Origin: Oryzisolibacter sp. LB2S
Lineage (GTDB): Bacteria > Pseudomonadota > Gammaproteobacteria > Burkholderiales > Burkholderiaceae_C
Assembly: GCF_040732315.1 (NCBI RefSeq)
Contig: NZ_CP160388.1
Location: 2,384,494-2,448,493, forward strand
Length of the DNA stretch: 64,000 bases
Direction of reading: 5' to 3'
Both the position numbers and the translations under genes were made by a program. Below the pieces are notes generated by a model that was not told the origin of the DNA, did no database searches, and was given only the letters and a program-made list of their open reading frames with translations. Positions 43,384 through 51,372 of this stretch are shown piece after piece (position 1 is the first letter of the stretch; the number at the start of each line of letters is the position of its first letter).

Positions 43384-45051
43384 TTAAGCGACTGCGGCCT
43401 GCGTCTGTGGTGCACGCTGCAGGCCCGAGAGAATGGCGCGCATGGAGGCCGAGACGATGTTGGCGTCCATGCCCACGCCGTACACCGTGTGCCGCCCGTC
43501 GATGCGCATCTCGACATAGGCCACGGCCTTGGCGCCGGCGCCCTCGCCCACGGCGTGTTCGCTGTAGTCGAGCACGCGGACCTCGCGCTCGAGCGCGGCC
43601 GACATGGCCTGCACGAAGGCGTCGATGGGGCCCGTGCCCTCACCCTCGACCGCCATGCGCTCGCCCTGCCAGTGCAGGCTGGCACTCAGCGAAAAGCCCT
43701 CCTCCTGCTCCTGCATGCGGTAGGCGGGCGCCGCCACGGACTGCAGGCGGTATTCGCGCTCGAACAGGCCCCAGAGGTCATCGGCCGTGAGTTCCTTGCC
43801 GCTCGCGTCCATTTCGCGCTGCACGGTCTGGCTGAATTCGATCTGCAGGCGGCGCGGAAGTTGCAGGCCGTATTCGCTCTCGAGCAGATAGGCGATGCCG
43901 CCCTTGCCCGACTGGCTGTTGACGCGGATCACGGCCTCGTAGCTGCGGCCCAGGTCCTTGGGGTCTATCGGCAGGTAGGGCATGTCCCAGACATCGCCCT
44001 CGCGGCGCGCGGCAAAGGCCTTCCTGATCGCGTCCTGGTGCGAGCCCGAGAACGAGGTGTAGACCAGGTCGCCCACATAGGGGTGGCGCGGGTGCACGGG
44101 CAGCTGGTTGCAGTATTCGACCGTGCTGCGGATGGCGTCGATGTCGGAGAAATCGAGCCCCGGCGACACGCCCTGGGTGTACATGTTGAGCGCCACGTTG
44201 ACCACGTCGAGGTTGCCGGTGCGCTCGCCATTGCCGAACAGACAGCCCTCGAGGCGGTCGGCGCCGGCCATGAGGGCCAGCTCGGCCGTGGCCGTACCGG
44301 TGCCGCGGTCGTTGTGCGGGTGCACGGACAGCACGATGCTGTCCCTGCGCTGCACATGGCGGTGCGTCCACTCCACCATGTCGGCAAAGACATTGGGCGT
44401 GGAATGCTCGACCGTGGTCGGCAGGTTGATGATGCATTTCTTCTGCGGCGTAGGCTGCCAGACGGCGGTCACGGCGTCGATCACGCGCGCGGAGAATGCA
44501 AGCTCGGTGTCCGAGTACATCTCGGGCGAATACTCGAAGGTCCAGTCCGTGGCCGGGTGGCGCGCGGCCATGTCCTTGAACATCTGCGCGTGCTCGGTCG
44601 CCAGGGCCACGATTTCGTCCTCGCTCATACCCAGCACCACGCGGCGCATCACCGGCGCCGTGGCGTTGTACAGGTGGACGATGGCGCGCGGCGCGCCCTC
44701 GAGCGCCTCGAAGGTGCGGCGGATCAGGGGCTCGCGCGCCTGGGTCAGCACCTGGATGGTTACGTCGTCGGGGATGCGGTCTTCCTCGATGAGTTTGCGC
44801 ACAAAGTCGAACTCGACCTGAGAGGCCGATGGGAAGCCGACCTCGATCTCCTTGAAGCCGATTTTCACGAGCTGCTCGAACATGCGCATCTTGCGCGCGA
44901 TGTCCATGGGCTCGATCAGGGCCTGATTGCCGTCGCGCAGATCCACGCTGCACCAGATGGGCGCCTTGGTGATCACCGCATCGGGCCAGCGGCGATCCGT
45001 GAGGCGCACGGGGGCAAAGGGGCGGTACTTGGCGGCGGGGTTCTGCAGCAT
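43384..45051 (-). CDS. leuA: 2-isopropylmalate synthase, long (yeast-like) form
   Basis: About 555 residues. It starts [15 protein letters not shown], and [18 protein letters not shown] near residue 34, [41 protein letters not shown] (in parts) and [21 protein letters not shown] are typical of the long-form family. The regulatory domain is C-terminal. It catalyses the same reaction as the next gene. ATG 45051 has a purine-rich AAGAGAG in front; ATG 45069 is in frame but has no such site. The gene lies 63 bases after the leader terminator. Confidence 0.92.
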   Translation of the reverse strand: MLQNPAAKYRPFAPVRLTDRRWPDAVITKAPIWCSVDLRDGNQALIEPMDIARKMRMFEQLVKIGFKEIEVGFPSASQVEFDFVRKLIEEDRIPDDVTIQVLTQAREPLIRRTFEALEGAPRAIVHLYNATAPVMRRVVLGMSEDEIVALATEHAQMFKDMAARHPATDWTFEYSPEMYSDTELAFSARVIDAVTAVWQPTPQKKCIINLPTTVEHSTPNVFADMVEWTHRHVQRRDSIVLSVHPHNDRGTGTATAELALMAGADRLEGCLFGNGERTGNLDVVNVALNMYTQGVSPGLDFSDIDAIRSTVEYCNQLPVHPRHPYVGDLVYTSFSGSHQDAIRKAFAARREGDVWDMPYLPIDPKDLGRSYEAVIRVNSQSGKGGIAYLLESEYGLQLPRRLQIEFSQTVQREMDASGKELTADDLWGLFEREYRLQSVAAPAYRMQEQEEGFSLSASLHWQGERMAVEGEGTGPIDAFVQAMSAALEREVRVLDYSEHAVGEGAGAKAVAYVEMRIDGRHTVYGVGMDANIVSASMRAILSGLQRAPQTQAAVA

Positions 45052-45113
45052 CGGGGCACTCTCTTTCATGGAACAAGGATATGAATCCGGTCTGTGCTCC
45101 AGCGACCCCGAGG

Positions 45114-45150
45114 AAAACAAAAACGGCCCGTCGCTGGTGCTACGGGCCGT
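45114..45150 (-). terminator. Attenuator terminator in the leuA leader
   Basis: On the minus strand ACGGCCCGT (45150-45142) and ACGGGCCGT (45131-45123) form a perfect 9-base stem with a 10-base loop, followed by TTTTTGTTTT. It lies between the Leu-rich leader peptide and leuA, so it can stop transcription unless ribosome stalling prevents the stem. Confidence 0.9.
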
Positions 45151-45185
45151 GGAAGTAGGTGTGTATGTGTAGGACTGTACGCGCG

Positions 45186-45242
45186 CTACCCTGCCTGCCC
45201 GTGGGACAAGTTCAGTAGTAGCGCTAGGGACAGGAACGACAT
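45186..45242 (-). CDS. leuL: Leucine operon leader peptide LeuL
   Basis: A minus-strand open frame of 18 codons plus TAG encodes [18 protein letters not shown]. Six residues are leucine, four of them in the five codons CTA-GCG-CTA-CTA-CTG; CTA is otherwise very rare in this GC-rich sequence. A strong terminator follows 36 bases downstream and leuA after that. This is the classic layout of transcription attenuation: low charged tRNA-Leu stalls the ribosome at the CTA codons and permits read-through. A TGC-TAGAGT element (45250-45255) seven bases before the ATG could be an extended -10, which would make the leader message leaderless. The gene is seen directly; its role is inferred from the family of such leaders. 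Confidence 0.85.
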   Translation of the reverse strand: MSFLSLALLLNLSHGQAG

Positions 45243-45249
45243 GCGGGCA

Positions 45250-45255
45250 ACTCTA
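45250..45255 (-). promoter_or_regulatory. Possible extended -10 of the leuL promoter
   Basis: TAGAGT preceded by TGC on the minus strand fits an extended -10. It overlaps the last codons of the LysR gene and would place the transcript start at or next to the leuL ATG. No good -35 is visible. Confidence 0.4.
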
Positions 45256-46155
45256 GCACAAAAGTGAATTCTTCAGCCGCGCCTCGAGAAAACGGCGGAA
45301 CTCCTGCGCCGCAGGCGTCGGCGCCCTGCCCCGGCGCGTGAAGATCCAGAAGCTGCGCTCCACCACCGGATCGCCCACGGGGCGCATGACCAGCCCGAAC
45401 TGCTCGACCAGCGAGCGCGCATAGGGCATGCACAGCGTAATCCCCAGGCCCGCGCGCACCAGCGCCAGCGCCGTGGTCATGAAGGTCACCTGCATGAAGG
45501 CCTCCTTGTGCAGATTGCGTGCGGCCTCGCCCATGTCGGTCACGAGCAGCTCGGTGAACTGCCCCTGCAGCGTGATGAGGGACTGCCCGGACAGGTCGGG
45601 CCACTGCAGGTCGCCACGTGACGCCAGCGCATGGCCCGGCGGCATCACGGCCATGAAGGGCAGGCAGAACAGCTGCTCGGCGTCGATGTCGGAATTGGCA
45701 TCGCGCTCCGGGCCCAGGCCCATGTCCACCTCGCCGGAGAACACGCGCGCCATCACGCTCTCGACGGCACAGTCGACCAGGCGCAGCTGCACGCCCGGGT
45801 GTTGCTCGCGGAACTCCGCCATGAGATCGGGCAGCAGCGTGCAGGCCAGCAGCTGCGGCACGGCCACACGCACGCTGCCGCGCTGCAGCGCCTTGAGGTT
45901 GCCGACCTCGCTGATCACGCCGCCCAGGTCGTTCAGGATTTTCTCGATCTGCGGATACAGCTCGCGCCCGGTGTCCGACAGGCGCAGGCGGCGCGTGCTG
46001 CGGTCGAACAGGCGCAGGCCGAGGATGGATTCGAGCTCCTTGATCAGCCCGCTCAGGGCCGACTGGGTGATGAAGAGGCGCTCGGCCGCCAGCGTGAAGC
46101 TGCCGGTGTCAGCCACGGCCACGAACGCGGACAGCTGACGCAGTGTCACATTCAT
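45253..46155 (-). CDS. LysR family transcriptional regulator of the divergent catabolic operon
   Basis: Encodes 300 residues. The N-terminal helix-turn-helix is LRQLSAFVAVADTGSFTLAAERL with QSALSGLIKELE; the effector-binding domain runs from about 90 to 295 (VRVAVPQLLACTLLPDLMAEF). LysR proteins usually activate a divergent operon in response to a pathway intermediate. It is divergent from the MBL-FAD monooxygenase operon with a 98-base AT-rich gap holding a LysR-type palindrome, so that operon is the likely target. Its end lies only 10 bases from leuL, so the leuA promoter must sit within this gene. Confidence 0.9.
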   Translation of the reverse strand: MNVTLRQLSAFVAVADTGSFTLAAERLFITQSALSGLIKELESILGLRLFDRSTRRLRLSDTGRELYPQIEKILNDLGGVISEVGNLKALQRGSVRVAVPQLLACTLLPDLMAEFREQHPGVQLRLVDCAVESVMARVFSGEVDMGLGPERDANSDIDAEQLFCLPFMAVMPPGHALASRGDLQWPDLSGQSLITLQGQFTELLVTDMGEAARNLHKEAFMQVTFMTTALALVRAGLGITLCMPYARSLVEQFGLVMRPVGDPVVERSFWIFTRRGRAPTPAAQEFRRFLEARLKNSLLC

Positions 46156-46186
46156 AAGTTATTCCTATAAATGAATCACAAAAAAC

Positions 46187-46209
46187 CGTTTGAATAATAA
46201 ATCCAAACG
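46187..46209. promoter_or_regulatory. LysR-type operator between the regulator and the MBL gene
   Basis: CGTTTG (46187-46192) and CAAACG (46204-46209) form an interrupted palindrome with an 11-base AT-only-rich centre, the T-N11-A pattern of LysR binding sites. It is central in the divergent promoter region. Binding is inferred. Confidence 0.65.
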
Positions 46210-46253
46210 ATCTTTAATACAGCCCATACCACGAAACATCACAGGAGCAACCC

Positions 46254-47219
46254 ATGAGTGAAAAAAAATTTGCCTCCCAGGCCGATCTTGAGGAAAAGAA
46301 GGTCAGCTGGGAAAAACTCAGCGACAACGCCTATGCCTACACCGCCGAGGGCGACCCCAACACCGGCGTCATCATTGGCGACGACGGCTGCATGATCATC
46401 GACGCCACGGCCACGCCCGTGGCCGCGCAGGGCGTGATCGCCAAGATCCGCGAGATCACCGACAAGCCCATCAAGTACGTGGTGCTGACCCACTACCACG
46501 CCGTGCGCGTGCTCGGCGCCTCGGGGTACAAGAACGAGGGGCTGGAGCAGATCATCGCCAGCCGCGACACCTACGACCTCATCGTCGAGCGCGGCCAGCA
46601 GGACATGGACTCCGAGATCGGACGCTTCCCGCGCCTGTTCCAGGCCGTCGAGAGCGTGCCCGGCCTGACCTGGCCGACCATGACCTTCGAGGGCGAGATG
46701 GTGCTGTGGCTCGGCAAGCTCGAGGTACGCATCAAGCAGGTCGGCCGCGGCCACACCAAGGGCGATGCCATCGTCTATATCCCGAGCCAGAACATCTGCT
46801 TCTCGGGCGACCTGGTCGAGGCCGACGCAGCCTGCTACACCGGCGACGCCTACCTGGCCGACTGGCCGCAGACGCTGGACAACCTGGCCGCCATGAACTT
46901 CGACAAGCTCGTGCCCGGCCGCGGCCCGGCGCTGATGACGCCCGCCGCAGTGCAAAAGGGCCTGGCCTACACCCGCGACTTCGTCTCCACCCTCTACCAG
47001 AGCGCGCAGCAAGCCGTGGCCCAGGGCATGGACCTGAACGCCTGCATGAAGCACACGCGCAAGGCCATGGATCCGAAGTTCGGCCAGGTCTTCATCTACG
47101 AGCACTGTCTGCCCTTTGACGTGACGCGGGCCCACGACGAGGCCAGTGGCATCCGCGATCCGCGCATCTGGACGGCCGAGCGCGACCAGCAGATGTGGCA
47201 CGCACTTCAGCAGGGTTGA
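46254..47219 (+). CDS. MBL-fold metallo-hydrolase of the catabolic operon
   Basis: Encodes 321 residues. The beta-lactamase-like fold is shown by GVIIGDDGCMIIDATATP near residue 38, the metal motif LTHYHAVRVLGAS (His80, His82), VGRGHTKGDAIVYIP and CFSGDLVEADAAC. The usual HxHxDH motif lacks its Asp-His half here, so one of the two metal sites may be missing or altered. It may hydrolyse a lactone, ester or thioester made in the pathway. It is the first gene after the LysR operator and lies 83 bases before the FAD monooxygenase gene. AGGAGC precedes the ATG. Confidence 0.85.
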   Translation: MSEKKFASQADLEEKKVSWEKLSDNAYAYTAEGDPNTGVIIGDDGCMIIDATATPVAAQGVIAKIREITDKPIKYVVLTHYHAVRVLGASGYKNEGLEQIIASRDTYDLIVERGQQDMDSEIGRFPRLFQAVESVPGLTWPTMTFEGEMVLWLGKLEVRIKQVGRGHTKGDAIVYIPSQNICFSGDLVEADAACYTGDAYLADWPQTLDNLAAMNFDKLVPGRGPALMTPAAVQKGLAYTRDFVSTLYQSAQQAVAQGMDLNACMKHTRKAMDPKFGQVFIYEHCLPFDVTRAHDEASGIRDPRIWTAERDQQMWHALQQG

Positions 47220-47224
47220 AGCCA

Positions 47225-47277
47225 CAAAAACAATAGCTACCCACGCCTTACTGACAAGCGCCAGGGGCCATTTTTGG
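47225..47277 (+). repeat. Dispersed palindromic repeat, copy H
   Basis: AAAAACAATAGCT, then GCCTT, a loop, CAAGCGC, CAGGGGCC and a T-run. It starts 6 bases after the MBL gene stop and lies inside the operon. Confidence 0.8.
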
Positions 47278-47302
47278 CATCACTACAGGATTCAAGAGAC
47301 AA

Positions 47303-48967
47303 ATGCTGAAGACCTACACCTACCCCAAGTTTGACTACGTGCGCCCGCCCGAACTGGCAGAGCAGCGCGACGGCCACTACCCCGTGGTGGTGGTCGGTGC
47401 GGGCCCCGTGGGCCTGACCATGGCTATCGACCTGGCGCAGCAGGGCCAGCGCGTGCTGCTGCTGGACAACGACGACACGGTGTCGATCGGCTCGCGCGGT
47501 GTCTGCTATGCCAAGCGCACGCTTGAGGTGCTTGACCGCCTGGGCTGTGGCACGCCCTGCGTGGACAAGGGCACGTCCTGGGACGTGGGCCGCACCTTCT
47601 TTGGCGAGGGCGAGGTCTTCCACTTCAACCTGCGCCCCCAGGAAGGCCACCAGCGCCCCGGCATGGTGAACCTGCAGCAGTACTACCTGGAGGACTACCT
47701 GGTCCAGCGCGCCCGCGCGCTGCCCAACCTGGAGATACGCTTCAAGAACAACGTCATCGCCGTGGAGCAGGACGCCGAGAAGGCCACGCTGCGCGTGGAG
47801 ACGCCCGACGGCGCCTACACCCTGACGACCGACTGGCTCGTGGTGGCCGACGGCGCGCGCTCGCCCATCCGCCGCATGCTGGGCCTCGATATCGAGGGCA
47901 AGATCTTCATGGACCGCTTCCTGATCGCCGACGTGGTCATGAAGGCCGATTACCCGGCCGAGCGCTGGTTCTGGTTCGACCCACCGTTTCACCGCAACCA
48001 GTCGGTGCTGCTGCACAAGCAGGCGGACAACGTCTGGCGCATCGACTTCCAGCTCGGCTGGGACGCCGACCCCGAGGTCGAGAAGAGGCCCGAGAACGTC
48101 ATCCCGCGCATCAAGGCCATGCTGGGCGACGAGCGCGAGTTCGAGCTCGAGTGGGTCAGCGTCTACACCTTCCAGTGCCGACGCATGGGACGCTTCAACC
48201 ACAACCGCGTGCTCTTCGTGGGCGACGCCGCGCACCAGGTCTCGCCCTTTGGCGCACGCGGCGCCAACAGCGGCATCCAGGACGCGGACAATCTGGCCTG
48301 GAAGCTCAAGCTCGTGCTCGACGGCAAGGCGCCCGCATCGCTCCTGGACAGCTACAGCGCCGAGCGCTGCTATGCCGCCGACGAGAACATCATGAACTCG
48401 ACGCGCTCGACCGACTTCATCACGCCCAAGAGCAAGACCAGCAAGGCCTTCCGCAACGCGGTGCTCGAGCTCGCGCAGGACTACCCGTTTGCGCGCGCCC
48501 TGGTCAACTCGGGCCGCCTGTCGGTGCCCACCTGGCTCGTCGAATCACCACTGAACACGCCCGATGCCGATGCCTTTGCCGGCAACATGATTCCCGGCGC
48601 CCCCATGGACGACGCTCCCGTGCAGGGCGGCCGCGGCAGCTGGCTGCTCGCCGGCATGGACTCGCAGTTCCAGCTGCTGTACTACGTGGAGGACGCGGGC
48701 AGCCTGGACGCCGCCACCGTCCAGTCCCTGGCCGCGCTGGCCGATGCCCCGATACCCGTGCTTGCGACCGTGGTCGCCGCCCGTGGCCAGGCCCCCGCGC
48801 CACTGCCCACGCTGATCGACGCGCAAGAAGCGATCCGCAGCCGCTACGACATGCAGCACGGCACCTGCTACCTGCTGCGCCCCGACCAGCATGTGGCCGC
48901 GCGCTGGCGCCAGCTGGACGCCGCCCAGGTACGCGCCGCCGTGGCCCGTGCCACGGGCAACGCCTGA
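47303..48967 (+). CDS. FAD-dependent aromatic monooxygenase (MhpA-like)
   Basis: Encodes 554 residues of the class A flavoprotein hydroxylases. The FAD motif VVVVGAGPVGLTMAIDLAQQG has GxGxxG at 32-37; LVVADGARSPIRRMLGL near residue 182 is the DG motif, and VLFVGDAAHQVSPFGARGANSG near residue 303 the GD motif. The C-terminus (about 420-554) is a thioredoxin-like domain as in phenol and 3-(3-hydroxyphenyl)propionate hydroxylases. It probably adds a hydroxyl to a phenolic ring with NAD(P)H and O2. The substrate is unknown. A DUF2783-like gene follows after 21 bases. Confidence 0.87.
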   Translation: MLKTYTYPKFDYVRPPELAEQRDGHYPVVVVGAGPVGLTMAIDLAQQGQRVLLLDNDDTVSIGSRGVCYAKRTLEVLDRLGCGTPCVDKGTSWDVGRTFFGEGEVFHFNLRPQEGHQRPGMVNLQQYYLEDYLVQRARALPNLEIRFKNNVIAVEQDAEKATLRVETPDGAYTLTTDWLVVADGARSPIRRMLGLDIEGKIFMDRFLIADVVMKADYPAERWFWFDPPFHRNQSVLLHKQADNVWRIDFQLGWDADPEVEKRPENVIPRIKAMLGDEREFELEWVSVYTFQCRRMGRFNHNRVLFVGDAAHQVSPFGARGANSGIQDADNLAWKLKLVLDGKAPASLLDSYSAERCYAADENIMNSTRSTDFITPKSKTSKAFRNAVLELAQDYPFARALVNSGRLSVPTWLVESPLNTPDADAFAGNMIPGAPMDDAPVQGGRGSWLLAGMDSQFQLLYYVEDAGSLDAATVQSLAALADAPIPVLATVVAARGQAPAPLPTLIDAQEAIRSRYDMQHGTCYLLRPDQHVAARWRQLDAAQVRAAVARATGNA

Positions 48968-48988
48968 GACCAACAAGGAGACAACACC

Positions 48989-49219
48989 ATGCCCCTGATC
49001 ACCGAACCCCACCTCAAGGAACCCGGCAAGCGCTACTTCCAGGCCTACTCGCCCGGCGACGACTTCTACGAGGCCCTGATCGACACCCACCAGGGATTGA
49101 GCGACGAGCAAAGCCTGGCCGTGAACGCACGCCTGGTGCTGCTGCTGGCCAACCATATCGGCGACATCACCGTGCTGCGCGAGGCCATGGCCATTGCGCG
49201 CAAACCCTTCAACGACTGA
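48989..49219 (+). CDS. Small DUF2783-like protein
   Basis: Encodes 76 residues, soluble and mildly acidic, without cysteines. GDDFYEALIDTHQGLSDEQSLAVNARL fits (seen in parts) the small family I remember as DUF2783, which occurs next to flavoprotein monooxygenases of this type. No biochemical role is known to me; a subunit or stabiliser of the monooxygenase is a guess from its constant position. AAGGAG precedes the ATG. The VOC gene starts 25 bases later. Confidence 0.75.
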   Translation: MPLITEPHLKEPGKRYFQAYSPGDDFYEALIDTHQGLSDEQSLAVNARLVLLLANHIGDITVLREAMAIARKPFND

Positions 49220-49244
49220 CCCACAACCATCCAAGGAGACAACC

Positions 49245-49799
49245 ATGGCCTTTCTGAACGGCGTCCACCATGTCGCCTACCGCTGCAAGAACGCAAAGCA
49301 AACCGTGGAGTGGTACCAGAAATACCTGGACGCCAACTTCATCCTGGCGATTGCGGAGAACGAGGTGCCCTCCACCAAGGAGCCCGACCCGTACATGCAC
49401 ATCTTCATCGACATCGGCGGCGGCAACATCCTGGCCTTCTTCGAGCTGCCGACCAAGCCCGAGATGATCGCGCCCTCGGATGCCAATACGCCCTCGTGGA
49501 CGCAGCATCTGGCGCTCAAGGTCGATTCGATCGACACCATGATGAAAGTGAAGGCCAAGATGGAGGCCGACGGCATCCAGGTCATTGGCCCCACCAATCA
49601 CACCATCTTCCAGTCAATCTACTTCCGCGACCCCTCGGGCCACCGTCTGGAACTGGCCGTCAACACGGCCACGCCGCAGATGGACAAGGCGCTCGACGAC
49701 GTGAAGTGGGACATGCTCAATGAATGGGACCGCACCAAGAAGGCGCCCGAGCATGCACGCTGGATGCACGACGGCTCGGGCCGCGTAGGCCCGCACTGA
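49245..49799 (+). CDS. VOC-superfamily protein, candidate ring-cleavage dioxygenase or isomerase
   Basis: Encodes 184 residues with paired VOC modules. Possible metal ligands are His8/His9 (GVHHVAYRC), His88 (WTQHLALKV) and Glu136 (GHRLELAVN), the 2-His-1-Glu set of extradiol dioxygenases and glyoxalases. Its place between an aromatic hydroxylase and genes for fumarylacetoacetate hydrolase and maleylacetoacetate isomerase suggests ring cleavage, because no cupin-type homogentisate or gentisate dioxygenase is present. It is shorter than typical extradiol dioxygenases (about 290), so a lyase or isomerase role is also possible. AAGGAG precedes the ATG. Confidence 0.8.
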   Translation: MAFLNGVHHVAYRCKNAKQTVEWYQKYLDANFILAIAENEVPSTKEPDPYMHIFIDIGGGNILAFFELPTKPEMIAPSDANTPSWTQHLALKVDSIDTMMKVKAKMEADGIQVIGPTNHTIFQSIYFRDPSGHRLELAVNTATPQMDKALDDVKWDMLNEWDRTKKAPEHARWMHDGSGRVGPH

Positions 49800-49807
49800 A
49801 GCCCGCC

Positions 49808-49826
49808 GTGGGCTGAGGCAGCCCAC
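49808..49826 (+). other. Hairpin between the VOC and MFS genes
   Basis: GTGGGCT and AGCCCAC pair perfectly around a 5-base loop 9 bases after the VOC stop; no T-run follows. The rest of the 147-base gap (49800-49946) is GC-rich without a gene. It may mark partial termination inside the operon. Confidence 0.45.
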
Positions 49827-49946
49827 CGCTTTCCCAACCTGCCCAAGCACAGGCGCCCAGGCGCCCTGTGCCGGGCGTTGCTGCGCCCAATGCAGCAGAA
49901 CAGACACACCAAGGGTGCGGCAAGCACCCGCCCCAGGAGACACCCC

Positions 49947-51326
49947 ATGCCCCGCACGCAGCACGCGTCAGCCGTAGACATAGGCCACACACTCGACCAT
50001 GGCCCCTTCAGCAGCCTGCAGAAGTGGGTGGTGCTGATGGCCGCGCTGTCCATCATCCTCGACGGCTTCGATGGCCAGCTCATCGGTTTTGCCATTCCCG
50101 TGATCATCAAGGAATGGGGCATAGAGCGCAGCGCCTTCGCCCCGGCCGTGGCCTCGGGCCTGATCGGCATGGCGCTGGGCAGCGCGTTCGCTGGCTACAT
50201 GGCCGACCGCATCGGACGCCGGCTCGTCATCGCCGCCAGCGTGGCGCTGTTCGGCGCCACCACCATCGCCATCGGCTTTGCACCCAACATCCTCGCCATC
50301 ACCATGCTGCGCTTCATTGCCGGTCTGGGCATTGGCGGCGCCCTTCCCAGCGCCTCCACGCTGACGGCGGAGTTCACCCCACTGCGCTACCGCACCATCG
50401 CCGTCACCGCCACCATCGTGAGCTATCCGCTGGGCGGCATGCTGGCCGGCCTGTTTGCCAGTACCGTGCTGCCCAGCCTGGGCTGGCGCGCCATGTTCTG
50501 GATTGGCGGTGCCCTGCCCCTGGCCTACAGCCTGGTATTGCTGGCCCGCCTACCCGAGTCGCCGCGCCTGATGGCACGCCACAGCGCCCAATGGCCGCAG
50601 TTGCGCGCGCTGCTCACCCGCATGCAGCGCCCCACGGCGGCCGATGCCGGCTTCGTCGATGCCGCGGAGCAGCTGGTGGGCCAGCAGCAGCGCGCAGGCT
50701 TCGGCGCGCTGTTCAAGGACGGTCTGGCGCGCGACACCCTGGCCATCTGGATGGGCTTCTTCATGGTCATGCTGGCGTCCTACAGCGCCTTCAGCTGGCT
50801 GCCCTCCATGCTCACGGCAGAAGGCCTGCCGGTGTCCATGGCCAGCTCCGGACTGACGGCCTACAACCTGGGCGGCGTGCTCGGCGCCCTGGGCTGCGCC
50901 TGGGCCATGGCGCGCTTCGGCTCGCGCTGGCCGCTGATGCTGGCCTGCGCCGGTGCGGCTGCAAGCGCTCTGCTGCTCAAGGGCGTGGACTTTCACAGAG
51001 ACGCAAGTCTGCTGATGCTGGGCCTGGGCGTGCACGGCATGTTCGTCAACGGCGTGCAGGCCCCCATGTATGCGCTCTGTGCCCATGTCTACGCCACGCA
51101 GATTCGCGCCACGGGCACGGCCGCGGGCCTGGCCTTCGGCCGCCTCGGGGCCATCCTGAGCTCGTTTGCCGGCGCTGCCATCATCACCTCCAACGGCGCC
51201 TCCGGCTACCTGTCGCTGCTGGGCTATGCCATGGTGGCTGCCCTGGTCGCGCTGGCGCTGGTGCAGCGCCACATCCACCGTCCGCGCACGCCGGACAATA
51301 CCCGCACCGCGTCGCAGTCGGCATGA
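49947..51326 (+). CDS. MFS transporter, aromatic acid:H+ symporter (AAHS) type
   Basis: Encodes 459 residues with 12 membrane segments. ILDGFDGQLIGFAIPVI in segment 1 carries the DGxD motif typical of aromatic-acid symporters (PcaK/MhpT type); GYMADRIGRRLVI after segment 2 is the MFS signature, and LPESPRLMARH lies in the central loop. It probably brings the aromatic substrate of this operon into the cell. CCAGGAGA precedes the ATG. The FAH gene follows after 46 bases. Confidence 0.87.
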   Translation: MPRTQHASAVDIGHTLDHGPFSSLQKWVVLMAALSIILDGFDGQLIGFAIPVIIKEWGIERSAFAPAVASGLIGMALGSAFAGYMADRIGRRLVIAASVALFGATTIAIGFAPNILAITMLRFIAGLGIGGALPSASTLTAEFTPLRYRTIAVTATIVSYPLGGMLAGLFASTVLPSLGWRAMFWIGGALPLAYSLVLLARLPESPRLMARHSAQWPQLRALLTRMQRPTAADAGFVDAAEQLVGQQQRAGFGALFKDGLARDTLAIWMGFFMVMLASYSAFSWLPSMLTAEGLPVSMASSGLTAYNLGGVLGALGCAWAMARFGSRWPLMLACAGAAASALLLKGVDFHRDASLLMLGLGVHGMFVNGVQAPMYALCAHVYATQIRATGTAAGLAFGRLGAILSSFAGAAIITSNGASGYLSLLGYAMVAALVALALVQRHIHRPRTPDNTRTASQSA

Positions 51327-51372
51327 GCCGATCGCCCCACACGTCACACACCATAAGCAAAGGAGTCACACC

